Translations under genes and position numbers: made by a program
Part shown: in pieces, positions 17,541 through 25,539 of the stretch
How positions within the stretch are numbered: the stretch's first letter is position 1
How the letters are laid out: every line of letters begins with the position of its first letter
Notes under the pieces: model-generated
What the model saw: the letters and a program-made list of their open reading frames with translations, nothing else
Databases searched by the model: none
What the model was told of the DNA's origin: nothing
NCBI GenBank assembly: GCA_016839845.1
Contig: JAEOTL010000298.1
Coordinates: forward strand, 1-38,006
Length of the DNA: 38,006 nt
Direction of reading: 5' to 3'
From: Promethearchaeota archaeon
Lineage (GTDB): Archaea; Asgardarchaeota; Lokiarchaeia; Sigynarchaeales; SOKP01

Positions 17541-18071
17541 ATGACGAAAAATAGCATTGCTCTGATTGGTTTTATGGCAACGGGTAAAACTACAGTAGGA
17601 AAAGCATTAACAAAGTATTTAGGAAAGAAATTTTCCTTTATTGAAACAGATCAGATGATTATTGATATGGTAGGTAAACCAATCCCCTCTATTTTTTCTG
17701 AGGATGGAGAGAGTAAATTTAGAGAATATGAATCTATTGTATGTAAAAAAGCATCAAGGTTAAAAAGAACTGTAATATCTTGTGGGGGAGGCGTTGTTTT
17801 AGATAAAAAAAATATAACGAACTTAAGAAAAAACTGCCACATTGTCTTACTAACAGCGACTCAAGAAGAAATTTATGCTAGAGCAATGAAAGATGGGAAA
17901 GAAACGAGACCAATCATTGATAAAGAGGATCCTAAAACAGAAATAGAAACAGCCCTAAATGATCGAAAACCTTTTTATGATTCAGCAGCAGAACTCATCA
18001 TTGAAACGACAGGCAGGAAAATCGAGAACATTGTAAGGGAGATAGCGATAGCCACTCAATTAAAAACCTAA
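17541..18071 (+). CDS. aroK: Shikimate kinase, bacterial AroK type
   Basis: The 176-residue protein is an NMP-kinase-fold shikimate kinase: P-loop GFMATGKTTVGK, FIETDQMI, the shikimate-binding SKFREYE and SCGGGVV loops, and a lid arginine in GKETRPII. It phosphorylates shikimate at the 3-position. Many archaea use an unrelated GHMP-type kinase for this step, so the bacterial form is notable and may reflect old transfer; base composition is like its neighbours. An SD (GGAG) lies 5-8 nt before the ATG. Neighbours aroD and aroE complete this part of the pathway. Confidence 0.9.
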   Translation: MTKNSIALIGFMATGKTTVGKALTKYLGKKFSFIETDQMIIDMVGKPIPSIFSEDGESKFREYESIVCKKASRLKRTVISCGGGVVLDKKNITNLRKNCHIVLLTATQEEIYARAMKDGKETRPIIDKEDPKTEIETALNDRKPFYDSAAELIIETTGRKIENIVREIAIATQLKT

Positions 18072-18131
18072 ATTTAAATTCTTGAAATTAAGATTAAAGA
18101 TACCATTTTAATTGGTTAAAAGCTAGAAACA

Positions 18132-18884
18132 TTAATTTCTCCTGGTGAGAGTGTTTAAAAGATCTCTCATAAGCTCAATTTCAATTTGTCCAGGTGCTGT
18201 TTTTTCTTCAGCTGAAGCATAAGTAAGAAAAGAGCCACTTAGTACGCATAATACCCTTGAAAAAATCCCCTTGTTTCCCATACAGAAAGAGATTATTTGA
18301 TGCTTGCTCTCGGAGATTTTTCTACATAATAATAAAGGAATTAAATTATCTTGAAGCGAATTTGCTTTGAAGATCACCTTAATTAAGCTGCCTTGTATCT
18401 CATCTAGGCTAAAATCACATTCCCTTGTAAGTTTATTAACATAACCTTGTACGTTATTATACGCAATCTCATACGAAGGTGTTTTTTCAAAATCATGGTA
18501 TGAGAAGATTACTTTGACTTTATTCTGAAAAGCTAGGTTAACTAACTCCTTTAATTTGCTTTTTTCTGTGTTTACTTCTATATCAATATAACTTGGTTGA
18601 GCCTCAATTAGTTTTTTTATGATTTCAATGCGGTCTTCTTCTCGGATCTTCGTTTTACCTCCTTCATTTGAGTTCCTAAAAGTGAAAATCACAGGAATTT
18701 TACGAGGAACAAGATCCATAAGATCTCTAATGGACTTTAGGTTAAGATTCTGAACATCATCAATATAATCAAATCGAAATTCGATGATAGTGGGATTTAA
18801 ACTAATAACTTTTTTAATTGAAGCTGAGACCTCACTTACATTAACAGATTTTATCTGTGCAGGTACACAAATATTATATTTCAT
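18132..18884 (-). CDS. aroD: Type I 3-dehydroquinate dehydratase
   Basis: The 250-residue protein has the type I motifs: EFRFDYID, IPVIFTFRN, YIDIEVN, the catalytic histidine in VIFSYHDF, the Schiff-base lysine region LIKVIFKANSLQD, and the C-terminal CMGNKGIFSRVLCVLSGSFLTYAS...APGQIE. It dehydrates 3-dehydroquinate to 3-dehydroshikimate, the substrate of AroE encoded nearby. It is transcribed leftward, convergent with aroK, 27 nt downstream of adk on the same strand. Confidence 0.93.
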   Translation of the reverse strand: MKYNICVPAQIKSVNVSEVSASIKKVISLNPTIIEFRFDYIDDVQNLNLKSIRDLMDLVPRKIPVIFTFRNSNEGGKTKIREEDRIEIIKKLIEAQPSYIDIEVNTEKSKLKELVNLAFQNKVKVIFSYHDFEKTPSYEIAYNNVQGYVNKLTRECDFSLDEIQGSLIKVIFKANSLQDNLIPLLLCRKISESKHQIISFCMGNKGIFSRVLCVLSGSFLTYASAEEKTAPGQIEIELMRDLLNTLTRRN

Positions 18885-18910
18885 ATTTTGAATTTAATGT
18901 TTAGGTTAAA

Positions 18911-19555
18911 TTAGACCTCTAAAATCTCTTTAATATCAGATTCTGTGAATTTTAATGTATTCTCGGCATTAACTCGTTTTAATTTTCCCATTTCATCATA
19001 AAACTTAATCACTGGACCTGCATTTTTCTCATAAGCATCTAGCCTATTTTTTAGCGTTTCTTCATTGTCATCGCTTCTCTGTTCAAATCGAATTTCAGAA
19101 CCGCATTTATCACATACACCCTCAACCTTCGGGGGAAGTGTATATTTATTATAAAGGGTATTACAATTAGAGCATGAATATCGACCGAGTATTCTTTTTA
19201 TTATTATTTCCCGGTCAACCTCTAATAGGAGTAATAAATCAACTTCCGTTATATCTGCTAAAGCTTTTGCTTGGTTGAAAGTTCTAGGAAACCCATCAAG
19301 AATAAAACCCTGTTCCTTGACATCATCTTTATTTAATCTATCACGAACCATTTCGATTGTAACATCATCAGGAACAAGTTCACCCTTATCCATAAAAGTT
19401 TTTGCTTTTAACCCTAAAGGGGTCTGCTTTTTTAAATTTTCCCTGAATATATCCCCAGTGCTCACATGTATAATGTTTGGCAAGACTCTTTTAATTTGTG
19501 AACTCAACGTTCCCTTTCCGCTTCCAGGAGCACCAAATAATATTAATTTTTTCAT
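18911..19555 (-). CDS. adk: Adenylate kinase, bacterial type with zinc lid
   Basis: This is a long-form Adk of 214 residues: LILFGAPGSGKGT, STGDIFREN, GFILDGFPRTFNQA, a lid with CSNC and CDKC (zinc-binding CXXC pairs 16 residues apart) and the QRSDDNEETLKNRL helix. It equilibrates ATP + AMP with 2 ADP. Many archaea carry the shorter trimeric AdkA instead, so this is the bacterial/eukaryotic form. Three start codons are clustered (TTG 19564, ATG 19561, ATG 19555). I prefer 19555 because it gives the usual MKKLILFG beginning; no SD helps to decide. Confidence 0.92.
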   Translation of the reverse strand: MKKLILFGAPGSGKGTLSSQIKRVLPNIIHVSTGDIFRENLKKQTPLGLKAKTFMDKGELVPDDVTIEMVRDRLNKDDVKEQGFILDGFPRTFNQAKALADITEVDLLLLLEVDREIIIKRILGRYSCSNCNTLYNKYTLPPKVEGVCDKCGSEIRFEQRSDDNEETLKNRLDAYEKNAGPVIKFYDEMGKLKRVNAENTLKFTESDIKEILEV

Positions 19556-19645
19556 ATTCATCAAGCTATTTGTAGTTTAATTGTAGTATATAATATTAGA
19601 TATACGTTATAAATATTATATTAAAATTATTGGGATCAAAAAAAC

Positions 19646-20233
19646 TTAATCAGTAGAATAAGAATTGTCTACTTGTTTAATTAAGGATTCTACTTTTTGT
19701 TTCTCTCTCAAACTAAATAAAGAGCTGTAATCACTCTTTATTGAAGATCCATAATAAGAGTTTCCAAAAAATGTATTTGACTTAGATATCGCCTTTAATA
19801 TAAGATTAATGCTTCCAATCTGAAGATATATAGAAATATCATTAATAATTAGTAAGGGTGTTGGATCCTCAATGAATGATTTAAGAATTTCATATGTTTT
19901 CCGAAAGTTATCACATGCAAATGTATATAATTCCTTTTTATTTCTTGAATTTAAACGAGGTGGGATAATTTCTCCCTTGATTAAAGGATATCTACATTTA
20001 CTACTTTGTTTATAGAAGTCTTTCACTTTTCCCCCTATTTTTAGGTCCTTAAAGATGGTAAGGTTAGGTGCAAAATCTAAGATTGTAATATCCTGTGGGG
20101 GCATATTTTTTGATTCGAGAAGAAATTGCACAAATTTAGATGTTATTAGAGTCTTTTTAGTATTCGCTTCTCCATACAATAGAGTATTTCGGCCTATTAA
20201 TTTATTGTAATCTAACGTTAAGTTGTGTTTCAT
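19646..20233 (-). CDS. Unknown P-loop-like protein with degenerate Walker A
   Basis: The 195-residue protein shows an N-terminal TLLYGEANTKKTLIT (residues 17-31), which matches a Walker A loop except that the usual glycine before the lysine is replaced (GxxxxKKT). A hydrophobic strand ending in aspartate, PLLIINDISIYLQIG (about 122-136), could be Walker B. No further motor or kinase motif is seen, and I recognise no family. It sits 24 nt downstream of the ThiW-like gene on the same strand, so it may be co-transcribed with the thiamine genes. Function is unknown; a RecA/AAA-like ATPase that has lost or altered nucleotide binding fits the sequence. Confidence 0.6.
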   Translation of the reverse strand: MKHNLTLDYNKLIGRNTLLYGEANTKKTLITSKFVQFLLESKNMPPQDITILDFAPNLTIFKDLKIGGKVKDFYKQSSKCRYPLIKGEIIPPRLNSRNKKELYTFACDNFRKTYEILKSFIEDPTPLLIINDISIYLQIGSINLILKAISKSNTFFGNSYYGSSIKSDYSSLFSLREKQKVESLIKQVDNSYSTD

Positions 20234-20257
20234 AAATAATTCAAAAAGTAATTTTAT

Positions 20258-20827
20258 TTAAAAAAAATCCTCCCATGATATTTTGGCTGCTTTCAAAGCC
20301 ATTAAAATCATAAATCCAATGATAGAACCTGGGATACAGCTTAAAGCAAACAAACCCCAGAATGTAAAAAGACTTTCAATGACGAAAATATTATCTGGAA
20401 ATGTACTTATTAAATGTCCGATAGTTCCTCCGATAAAAATTGTTCCTAATGGTTCAAATAATGCTGCTAGTTCTACATATTTAGGGAATTTTTTACGTAA
20501 GAAGTAGGAAATCCCTCCAACAACTAACGCTCCTGAAATCCCCCCATGAAACGCATGAATCGAGCCAATATTGGTTGAAAATCGAAGAGTTGCAATTCCC
20601 AGAGCTGTTATGCATGAAAAAATAGTACCAAGTAAGACTCCCGTTAAGGCATTAATTATGTGAGCAAAGGGGTTAATTTTTGTCCCAAATATGAAAAAAT
20701 AGCCGAAAGGGTTTATAGCACTTAAAAACACTCCAACTGCTATAAAAATACCCGCCGCTGCAATTCTTTTAGTTATTATAAGCGAATGACGTGAGACTTC
20801 TTCCTTCTTAGCATTATTTTCACTCAT
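20258..20827 (-). CDS. ECF transporter S-component, ThiW-like
   Basis: The 189-residue protein has about five or six membrane helices after a short polar N-terminus. The segment INPFAHIINALTGVLLGTIFSCITALGIATLRFS and the GSIHAFHGGISGALVVGGISYFLRKK motif resemble ThiW, the predicted hydroxyethylthiazole/thiamine-precursor S component of energy-coupling-factor transporters. It binds the vitamin in the membrane; the EcfA/EcfT energising module is not in the window and would be shared from elsewhere. Position next to the ThiN gene on the same strand (50 nt apart) supports a thiamine role. Confidence 0.7.
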   Translation of the reverse strand: MSENNAKKEEVSRHSLIITKRIAAAGIFIAVGVFLSAINPFGYFFIFGTKINPFAHIINALTGVLLGTIFSCITALGIATLRFSTNIGSIHAFHGGISGALVVGGISYFLRKKFPKYVELAALFEPLGTIFIGGTIGHLISTFPDNIFVIESLFTFWGLFALSCIPGSIIGFMILMALKAAKISWEDFF

Positions 20828-20877
20828 ATGCTTATCAAACTCTTAAAACAATCATTTATCTCTTATTATTTGAAAAT

Positions 20878-21474
20878 TTATTCATCTTTAATACTATTAA
20901 TAATTTTCTCTAATTTTTGGATCATATCAGCGGAATTTTTTCCAAATAATCTAATCATTGGTTCTTTCCCTATTGAACCCTTGTCCCAAACGATATCGGG
21001 AATTTTCCCCGTCGTTCTCAAGCTTTCTTTTATTAGCCATTGCATTGTAGAGTATTCCTTGCTTTTGATTTCGTCGGGTTGGTTCTCTCTATCGATTTCT
21101 TTTAATGAAAGATCTGTATCTTTCTGAAGAGTGAGAATTAACTCTGGATAATATTTAAGGTTCATCACAAAGTTAATTGAATTATCAAATTCTTTTGCTG
21201 TTAATACTAAACGTGCTGTATGTTCAGCTACTCCAAACTTGATTTCTCCAGCAGCTTTGGGAAGCCCATTAACAATCGTAATTCTCCCATCTATTCCCGC
21301 TACATCATTCTTGGTTTTACCGTCAATAAGAGCTCCAGCGATATTAGTTCGTACTTCGGGGATCAGTTTATTAAATTGCTTTATTCTAATAAAAATATAA
21401 ATTTCTTTAATTTGGTTTATTACAAGTGTTCTCTCGTTAGAGGGAGTAGAATTTGAGAGCTTATTGTTTTCCAT
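20878..21474 (-). CDS. thiN: Stand-alone ThiN-type thiamine-phosphate synthase
   Basis: After a short 25-residue lead, the 198-residue protein is one ThiN domain: LIPEVRTNIAGAL, DVAGIDGRI, GEIKFGVAEHTARLVL, NLKYYPEL, IDRENQPDE, the tmxW-like STMQWLIKE and the C-terminal IVWDKGSIGKEPMIRLFG. ThiN joins hydroxymethylpyrimidine pyrophosphate and thiazole phosphate, replacing ThiE in many archaea. It usually occurs fused behind ThiD or a DNA-binding domain (ThiR); here neither is present, so it should be the free enzyme. I use the ATG at 21474, since the TTG before it has no support. It is divergent from the FAH genes. Confidence 0.82.
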   Translation of the reverse strand: MENNKLSNSTPSNERTLVINQIKEIYIFIRIKQFNKLIPEVRTNIAGALIDGKTKNDVAGIDGRITIVNGLPKAAGEIKFGVAEHTARLVLTAKEFDNSINFVMNLKYYPELILTLQKDTDLSLKEIDRENQPDEIKSKEYSTMQWLIKESLRTTGKIPDIVWDKGSIGKEPMIRLFGKNSADMIQKLEKIINSIKDE

Positions 21475-21545
21475 CAAATCTATAAGTAGTATAAGTTTAT
21501 TTAATTTAACGTTTATTCATTATTTCGAAGGTAGAGTATAATATT

Positions 21546-22226
21546 ATGATAACTATCGGAGATACCACCATAAATCCAACGAAGATTATTTGTCTAGGTA
21601 CCAACTACATGGATCACATCGAAGAGACAAAAATGGAAGTACCAAAAGAACCATTACTATTCCCTAAGACATTAAATTGCTTGATTACTGATAAACAACC
21701 AATAATATACCCAAAATACTTATTTGACAATAGAAAATATAATCGTGTTGACTATGAGGTAGAGTTAGCATTTATCATTGAGGATCGATGTAAAAATATA
21801 CAAGCTGAGGATGTTTATGATCACATCTTAGGATATACTGTATTCAATGACATAACTGCCCGGAAAATGCAGACAAGAGATATTATTTCTCAGAAACCAT
21901 GGTTTCGCTCCAAGTCTTTTGATACGTTCGGGCCAATTGGTCCGAGGATAGCACTTGTTGATGAAATAAAAGATCCTCATAATCTTGATATTGAATTAAA
22001 GGTAAATGGGACTGTAAAACAATTATCAAATACAAAACACTTACTTTTTAAAATTCCCGAAACTTTTGAATATATTACTAAATTATTTACACTCGAATCG
22101 GGGGATATTATTGCCACTGGAACTCCTGCAGGGATTGGACCAGTCGTTCCTGGAGATATAATTGAAGCAACTATAGAAAAGATTGGTACTCTATCAAATA
22201 ATGTCGTTTTAGAAGGAGAGTGTTAA
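21546..22226 (+). CDS. Fumarylacetoacetate hydrolase (FAH) family protein, copy 1
   Basis: The 226-residue protein has the FAHD1-like fold: NPTKIICLGTNYMDHIEET, the metal-binding DYEVELAFII (two glutamates), GYTVFNDITARKMQ (aspartate ligand), WFRSKSFDTFGPIGP and the C-terminal LESGDIIATGTPAGIGPVVPGDIIE loop. Such proteins act as acylpyruvate hydrolases, oxaloacetate decarboxylases or diketo-acid hydrolases with Mg2+ or Mn2+. It is followed after 6 nt by a close paralogue, so it is part of a tandem duplication. The individual substrate is unknown. Confidence 0.85.
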   Translation: MITIGDTTINPTKIICLGTNYMDHIEETKMEVPKEPLLFPKTLNCLITDKQPIIYPKYLFDNRKYNRVDYEVELAFIIEDRCKNIQAEDVYDHILGYTVFNDITARKMQTRDIISQKPWFRSKSFDTFGPIGPRIALVDEIKDPHNLDIELKVNGTVKQLSNTKHLLFKIPETFEYITKLFTLESGDIIATGTPAGIGPVVPGDIIEATIEKIGTLSNNVVLEGEC

Positions 22227-22232
22227 CTTAAT

Positions 22233-22907
22233 ATGAAAATTGGTCAAACAGAAATTAATCCCACCAAAATTGTATGCTTGGGAAGGAACTATAGAGAGCA
22301 TGCTAAAGAATTCAATGCTCCTGTGCCGACTGAACCCGTAATATTTGTTAAAACAATCAACTCTTTAATTACTGGAAAAGATCCAATAATTTATCCAAGG
22401 ATTTTGTATAATACAGAAGCATTTAATCGAGTAGATCATGAGGTAGAACTTGCATTTATCATGAAAAAAACTTGCAAAAAAGTAACAGTTGATAACGCGT
22501 TCGAGTATATTCTTGGATATTCAATATTTTTAGATATGACCGCAAGAGAGATGCAAATTTTTGACCGAAATAAAAATTTACCCTGGTATCGGAGTAAGAA
22601 TTTCGATACGTTTTCAGTTATAGGACCTCAAATCGTTTCCATCAATGAAATTGAAAATCCGCACGATTTAACCATAAGATTAAAATTAAATAGTGAAATA
22701 CGACAAGAATCTAATACAAAGCTTATGATTTTTAAGATACCTGAGATTGTGGAATACATTTCGAGCTATTTGACCCTTGAGAGGGACGATATTATCGCTA
22801 CAGGAACTCCGAGTGGAGTAGGACCTGTTTTACCGGGGGATATTATTGAAGCATCAATAGACAAAATTGGCACAATTACCCATAAAGTTGTCTTAGAAGA
22901 AGGATGA
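22233..22907 (+). CDS. FAH family protein, copy 2
   Basis: This 224-residue tandem paralogue of the upstream gene keeps every motif: PTKIVCLGRNYREHAKE (closer to the classic FAH RNYxxHAxE signature than copy 1), DHEVELAFIM, FLDMTAREMQ, WYRSKNFDTFSVIGP and the ATGTPSGVGPVLPGD loop. The metal ligands are intact. The pair may form a heteromer or have split substrates. Its last 45 codons and the small gene after it were copied to 35.6-36.0 kb, where the FAH part is now only a fragment. GGAGAG at 22215-22220 serves as a somewhat distant SD. Confidence 0.87.
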   Translation: MKIGQTEINPTKIVCLGRNYREHAKEFNAPVPTEPVIFVKTINSLITGKDPIIYPRILYNTEAFNRVDHEVELAFIMKKTCKKVTVDNAFEYILGYSIFLDMTAREMQIFDRNKNLPWYRSKNFDTFSVIGPQIVSINEIENPHDLTIRLKLNSEIRQESNTKLMIFKIPEIVEYISSYLTLERDDIIATGTPSGVGPVLPGDIIEASIDKIGTITHKVVLEEG

Positions 22908-23166
22908 CCTTCCTTTTAGCATAGATTTGGATTACTTTTTTTATCAAATTTTTTTAAGTTAGAAGGCTTTTAATTATATGATGAATGAGATCTTGAGTGA
23001 AGAAACCAAAGAAGAGATACTTAAGCTAATCTCAACTCCTGGAATTGAAGTTGAGGATATAGTGTTAAAAGTAAATCTAGATTTTGACATAATTATGGAT
23101 TTTCTTTCAGATGAATATCTCAAACATAACTTCAACTATGGAAGAAGGATCTGTTGCAGATTTTGA
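22772..23166. repeat. Dispersed duplication, copy A (FAH 3' end plus small gene)
   Basis: This stretch of about 395 bp matches 35629-36021 at high DNA identity with few indels, spanning the last part of FAH copy 2, the T-rich spacer and the whole small CC-tailed gene. Similarity starts and ends abruptly at both loci. Copy A sits in the intact context and is the likely donor type. Confidence 0.85.
22981..23166 (+). CDS. Small conserved protein with C-terminal GRRICCRF, copy A
   Basis: The 61-residue protein is acidic in its first half with predicted helices (SEETKEEILKLIS, VEDIVLKVNLDFDIIMDFLSDEYLK) and ends in YGRRICCRF. The helices could form a small winged-helix or HTH-like unit; I recognise no family. 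Two adjacent cysteines near the end could bind metal or form a disulfide. A nearly identical second copy is at 35836, with substitutions mostly conservative, which argues that it is a real gene under selection. ATG at 22978 is one codon further up; copy B starts at the position equal to 22981. Confidence 0.7.
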   Translation: MNEILSEETKEEILKLISTPGIEVEDIVLKVNLDFDIIMDFLSDEYLKHNFNYGRRICCRF

Positions 23167-23258
23167 ATATTTTTGCAACCTACTTCTTCATCATATTTGG
23201 GATTTATAAACAAATTTTATTAAAAAAGTGATTAGTAATGAGTTTTTGGGGATTTCAT

Positions 23259-23711
23259 TCAAGTTTTAAAAAATATTTTATGAGTAATTTTAAAAATATC
23301 AATAAAACTTGATACATCCATCTGTGGTTTGACTCCATCAATAGTCTTTATTTTTTCATTGATAAATCTCCACAGAGATTTTTCATCATTGGCAATCACA
23401 CGCGCAACTATATCATGATCACCAGTTGTCGTGGCAACAAGCTGAACTTCATCATATGTAGCGATTTGTTTAGATATCTCATTCATTTTAACAGGATCCA
23501 CAGAAAGTCCTACAATGGCTATAACATCAAATCCAACCTTCATAGGATCAATTATAGTATCTTCTCTTCTTATTATACCTTCATCTAACATTTTTTGAAC
23601 TCTATTATGGACACTACTAGCTGCCATATTGACTTTTTTCCCTAAATACTTAAAAGAAATTTGATAGTTATTCTGCAAAATATTTAGAATTTGCTTATCA
23701 ATCTTATCCAT
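23259..23711 (-). CDS. Lrp/AsnC-family transcriptional regulator, copy A
   Basis: The 150-residue protein has an N-terminal HTH (IDKQILNILQNNYQISFKYLGKKVNMAASSVHNRVQKMLDEGII) and a C-terminal RAM domain (VIAIVGLSVDPVKMNEI, VATTTGDHDIVARVI), the effector-binding and oligomerising part. It probably senses an amino acid or related metabolite. A GTG at 23720 begins a longer frame but lies in an SD-like GTGAT; the ATG at 23711 aligns with the start of the paralogue at 30938. The two share most residues, including the C-terminal DVSSFIDIxKxxH. It converges with the small CC gene. Confidence 0.88.
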   Translation of the reverse strand: MDKIDKQILNILQNNYQISFKYLGKKVNMAASSVHNRVQKMLDEGIIRREDTIIDPMKVGFDVIAIVGLSVDPVKMNEISKQIATYDEVQLVATTTGDHDIVARVIANDEKSLWRFINEKIKTIDGVKPQMDVSSFIDIFKITHKIFFKT

Positions 23712-24106
23712 ACAAATCACATTGAATAAAAAACTCTTTTTATATATTATTTGGGATTATATTCTTTTAAAGCTTCTTTTTTTAAATATTATCCAATTCA
23801 TACAACAATTTCCTAATTATGATTATGATAAGTTGTATGAATATTATTCATATTTTTTTCTTGGATTTCTTATTTTAGTATATTGTTTTTATTTTATTCA
23901 AGTATTTCGAATGATATTCGGAATCTTTAAATATTATAGATGTTATAAATATTATGGATAATAAGATATCGACTGCAAAGTAGACAAATTAGAAAATTGA
24001 ATTTTATTCGAATACATTTCAAAATATCGATACCAACATAGGAAATAAATTTTAAGAAAATTAGCAATAATCGAGATTATTTTTTATAGCTAGGAGTTCC
24101 AATAAT
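23712..24106. other. 395-nt AT-rich interval, no convincing gene
   Basis: This holds the promoter of the leftward Lrp gene and of the small gene at 24107. An open frame of 79 codons at 23722-23961 is Tyr/Phe/Ile-rich, starts with TTG against the Lrp start and has no SD, so I do not call it. A near-palindrome ATGAATATTATTCAT at 23837-23851 resembles the operators upstream of the NifX genes. Confidence 0.5.
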
Positions 24107-24244
24107 ATGCCAGAAATGAATTATAAAACATCTACGTATCAATGGAGATACCAAAAGAAATTAGATAAACTCAATTTAAAGCTTCAAAAATTTGGCCAAA
24201 AAAAAGAATCTGAATTTAAGAAATATAAAAAAAAGGAATATTAG
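24107..24244 (+). CDS. Small lysine-rich protein upstream of the NifU-like gene
   Basis: The 45-residue protein is strongly basic (about one third lysine) and probably helical, with KKLDKLNLKLQKFG in its centre. It is supported by an SD-like GGAG at 24093-24096, by its complete use of the space up to the next gene (its TAG is followed directly by that ATG) and by a non-repetitive start, MPEMNYKTSTYQWRY. I recognise no family. Directly coupled translation with the NifU-like scaffold suggests a partner role, which is inference only. Confidence 0.55.
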   Translation: MPEMNYKTSTYQWRYQKKLDKLNLKLQKFGQKKESEFKKYKKKEY

Positions 24245-24709
24245 ATGAAGTTTTATAATAAAAATAAGCATAAAAATGAGCTTAAAGGAAATATCAAGGT
24301 TCTTCAGGAGAAATTTATTGAAAAGAAAATTGAAGAACATAATAATCCTATCATTGATTTGTCTAGAAATCCAAAAAACTGGGGTATACCATCAATTAGT
24401 GAGATTTCGGTTTCCCACTCATTTACTGGTCCTTGTGGTGATACAATGAAATTCTTTTTGGTAATTAAGGAGGAGATAATTATAAGAGCAACTTTTATTA
24501 CAGACGGATGTGGAACTTCTAAAGCAGTAGCGAGTCAAACCACAATTCTGATTGAAGGAAAATCTTTAGAGTTTGCTGAAAATTTAGAACCAAATGAAAT
24601 TGAGGAAGCTTTAGGTGGTTTACCAGATGATCATAAACATTGTACCGAATTGGCAATTAAAACCTTAAGAAATGCGATAAGAAAGTATAAAATTCTTAAT
24701 AATAATTAA
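24245..24709 (+). CDS. NifU/IscU-like iron-sulfur scaffold protein
   Basis: After a basic 40-residue extension, the 154-residue protein has the IscU-like core: SFTGPCGDTMKFFL, ATFITDGCGTSKAVASQTTILIEGKS and LPDDHKHCTELAIKTLRNAI. The three cysteines sit in the spacing expected of a [2Fe-2S] scaffold (PCGD, GCGTS, KHC). This GPCGDTM subfamily is found in anaerobes beside NifX/NifB-like and DUF134 proteins, as here. The start follows the TAG of the small Lys-rich gene without a gap. It would assemble or carry Fe-S or related metal clusters in the cytoplasm. Confidence 0.82.
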   Translation: MKFYNKNKHKNELKGNIKVLQEKFIEKKIEEHNNPIIDLSRNPKNWGIPSISEISVSHSFTGPCGDTMKFFLVIKEEIIIRATFITDGCGTSKAVASQTTILIEGKSLEFAENLEPNEIEEALGGLPDDHKHCTELAIKTLRNAIRKYKILNNN

Positions 24710-24821
24710 TATTTTTGATCAGGTGAATAATGAGAATTAACTGTATCAATACAAAGTATGAGAGAGATTTTATATTCAAAATGCGAATTAAACAAATTAA
24801 TAGATATTAGAGGTATAAATT

Positions 24822-25373
24822 ATAGCTTTCCTAAATGTTATGCAAATTTTTATTATGCATTTTGATGAGATTAATGGAAACGTTCCACTTTTGTTTTTCC
24901 CAGATGAAACTACTCAGAATAATGAAAAATTTATGGATGTTTTTAAGTTTAATTCAATTTGGCTTTTAGATTCGGAAGATAAAACAAATGATAAATATAT
25001 TAGTTTAAATTATGATGGGAAGATATATTTAGCAAGAGTATATCGAATTTCTTCAAATTTAGGTAGAAAAGAAAGCTTTCCCTTGGAAAATTCTTCCGAT
25101 ACAATAATGGTAACTGTTGTATTACCAATAGAACTTGTATCCTATGGATTAGATTTTCTGATTGTAATAACTGAATTGTTTTTTGAAGATTATAAAGAAT
25201 TGCTATACTATATTTTTTTATCTGAGATTCTACAAGAAAATGGGGTTAAAGCTCCTAAAATGAGAAAGATAATAGAAGCTGGTAGTCATTTAAAAGAACA
25301 ATTGAGAATTTCAATAAAAACAAATCAAGAAAAATATTTTTCCTTAATTTTAAGTCATCAACAAAATTATTAA
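24822..25373 (+). CDS. Unknown 183-residue family, copy A (probable ATA start)
   Basis: The protein begins QIFIMHFDEINGNVPLLFFPDET after a short lead and continues with WLLDSEDK, YDGKIYLARVYRISS, a hydrophobic central part (TVVLPIELVSYGLDFLIVITELFF) and a conserved C-terminal helix (LQENGVKAPKMRKIIEAG). The paralogue at 32019 matches along its whole length. The opening strand-turn-strand pattern recalls longin/roadblock-type folds, but this is only a visual impression. An ATG occurs at 24840, but the SD AGAGGT (24809-24814) is 25 nt from it and only 7 nt from the ATA at 24822; starting there also gives a lead the length of that in the paralogue. Confidence 0.65.
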   Translation: MAFLNVMQIFIMHFDEINGNVPLLFFPDETTQNNEKFMDVFKFNSIWLLDSEDKTNDKYISLNYDGKIYLARVYRISSNLGRKESFPLENSSDTIMVTVVLPIELVSYGLDFLIVITELFFEDYKELLYYIFLSEILQENGVKAPKMRKIIEAGSHLKEQLRISIKTNQEKYFSLILSHQQNY

Positions 25374-25477
25374 TCAAATTCTTACAGAATAAATCACCTA
25401 CTTCTAAAACTTCTACTGACTTAACTTCGAATAATGCTAGGAAAAATTTATATAACATCGAATGTATTTGATAATTG

Positions 25478-25491
25478 TGAATAATTATTCA
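25478..25491. promoter_or_regulatory. Perfect 14-bp palindrome upstream of the first NifX-like gene
   Basis: TGAATAATTATTCA is its own reverse complement. It lies 48 nt before the start at 25540 and just upstream of an AT-rich TATA-like stretch. The identical 14-mer occurs before the second NifX-like gene at 26630-26643, so it is likely an operator for one regulator. Confidence 0.6.
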
Positions 25492-25539
25492 TAATTCATA
25501 AAGTTACATAAATAATTAATAAATTAGGTCGAAAACATA

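Noticed and set aside
21478..21545. TPP riboswitch upstream of ThiN
   Set aside because: The divergent gap is only 68-71 nt and contains no CUGAGA-type core.
23722..23961. Open frame of 79 codons, hydrophobic and Tyr-rich
   Set aside because: It starts with TTG directly against the divergent Lrp start, has no SD and has a composition expected of AT-rich noncoding DNA.
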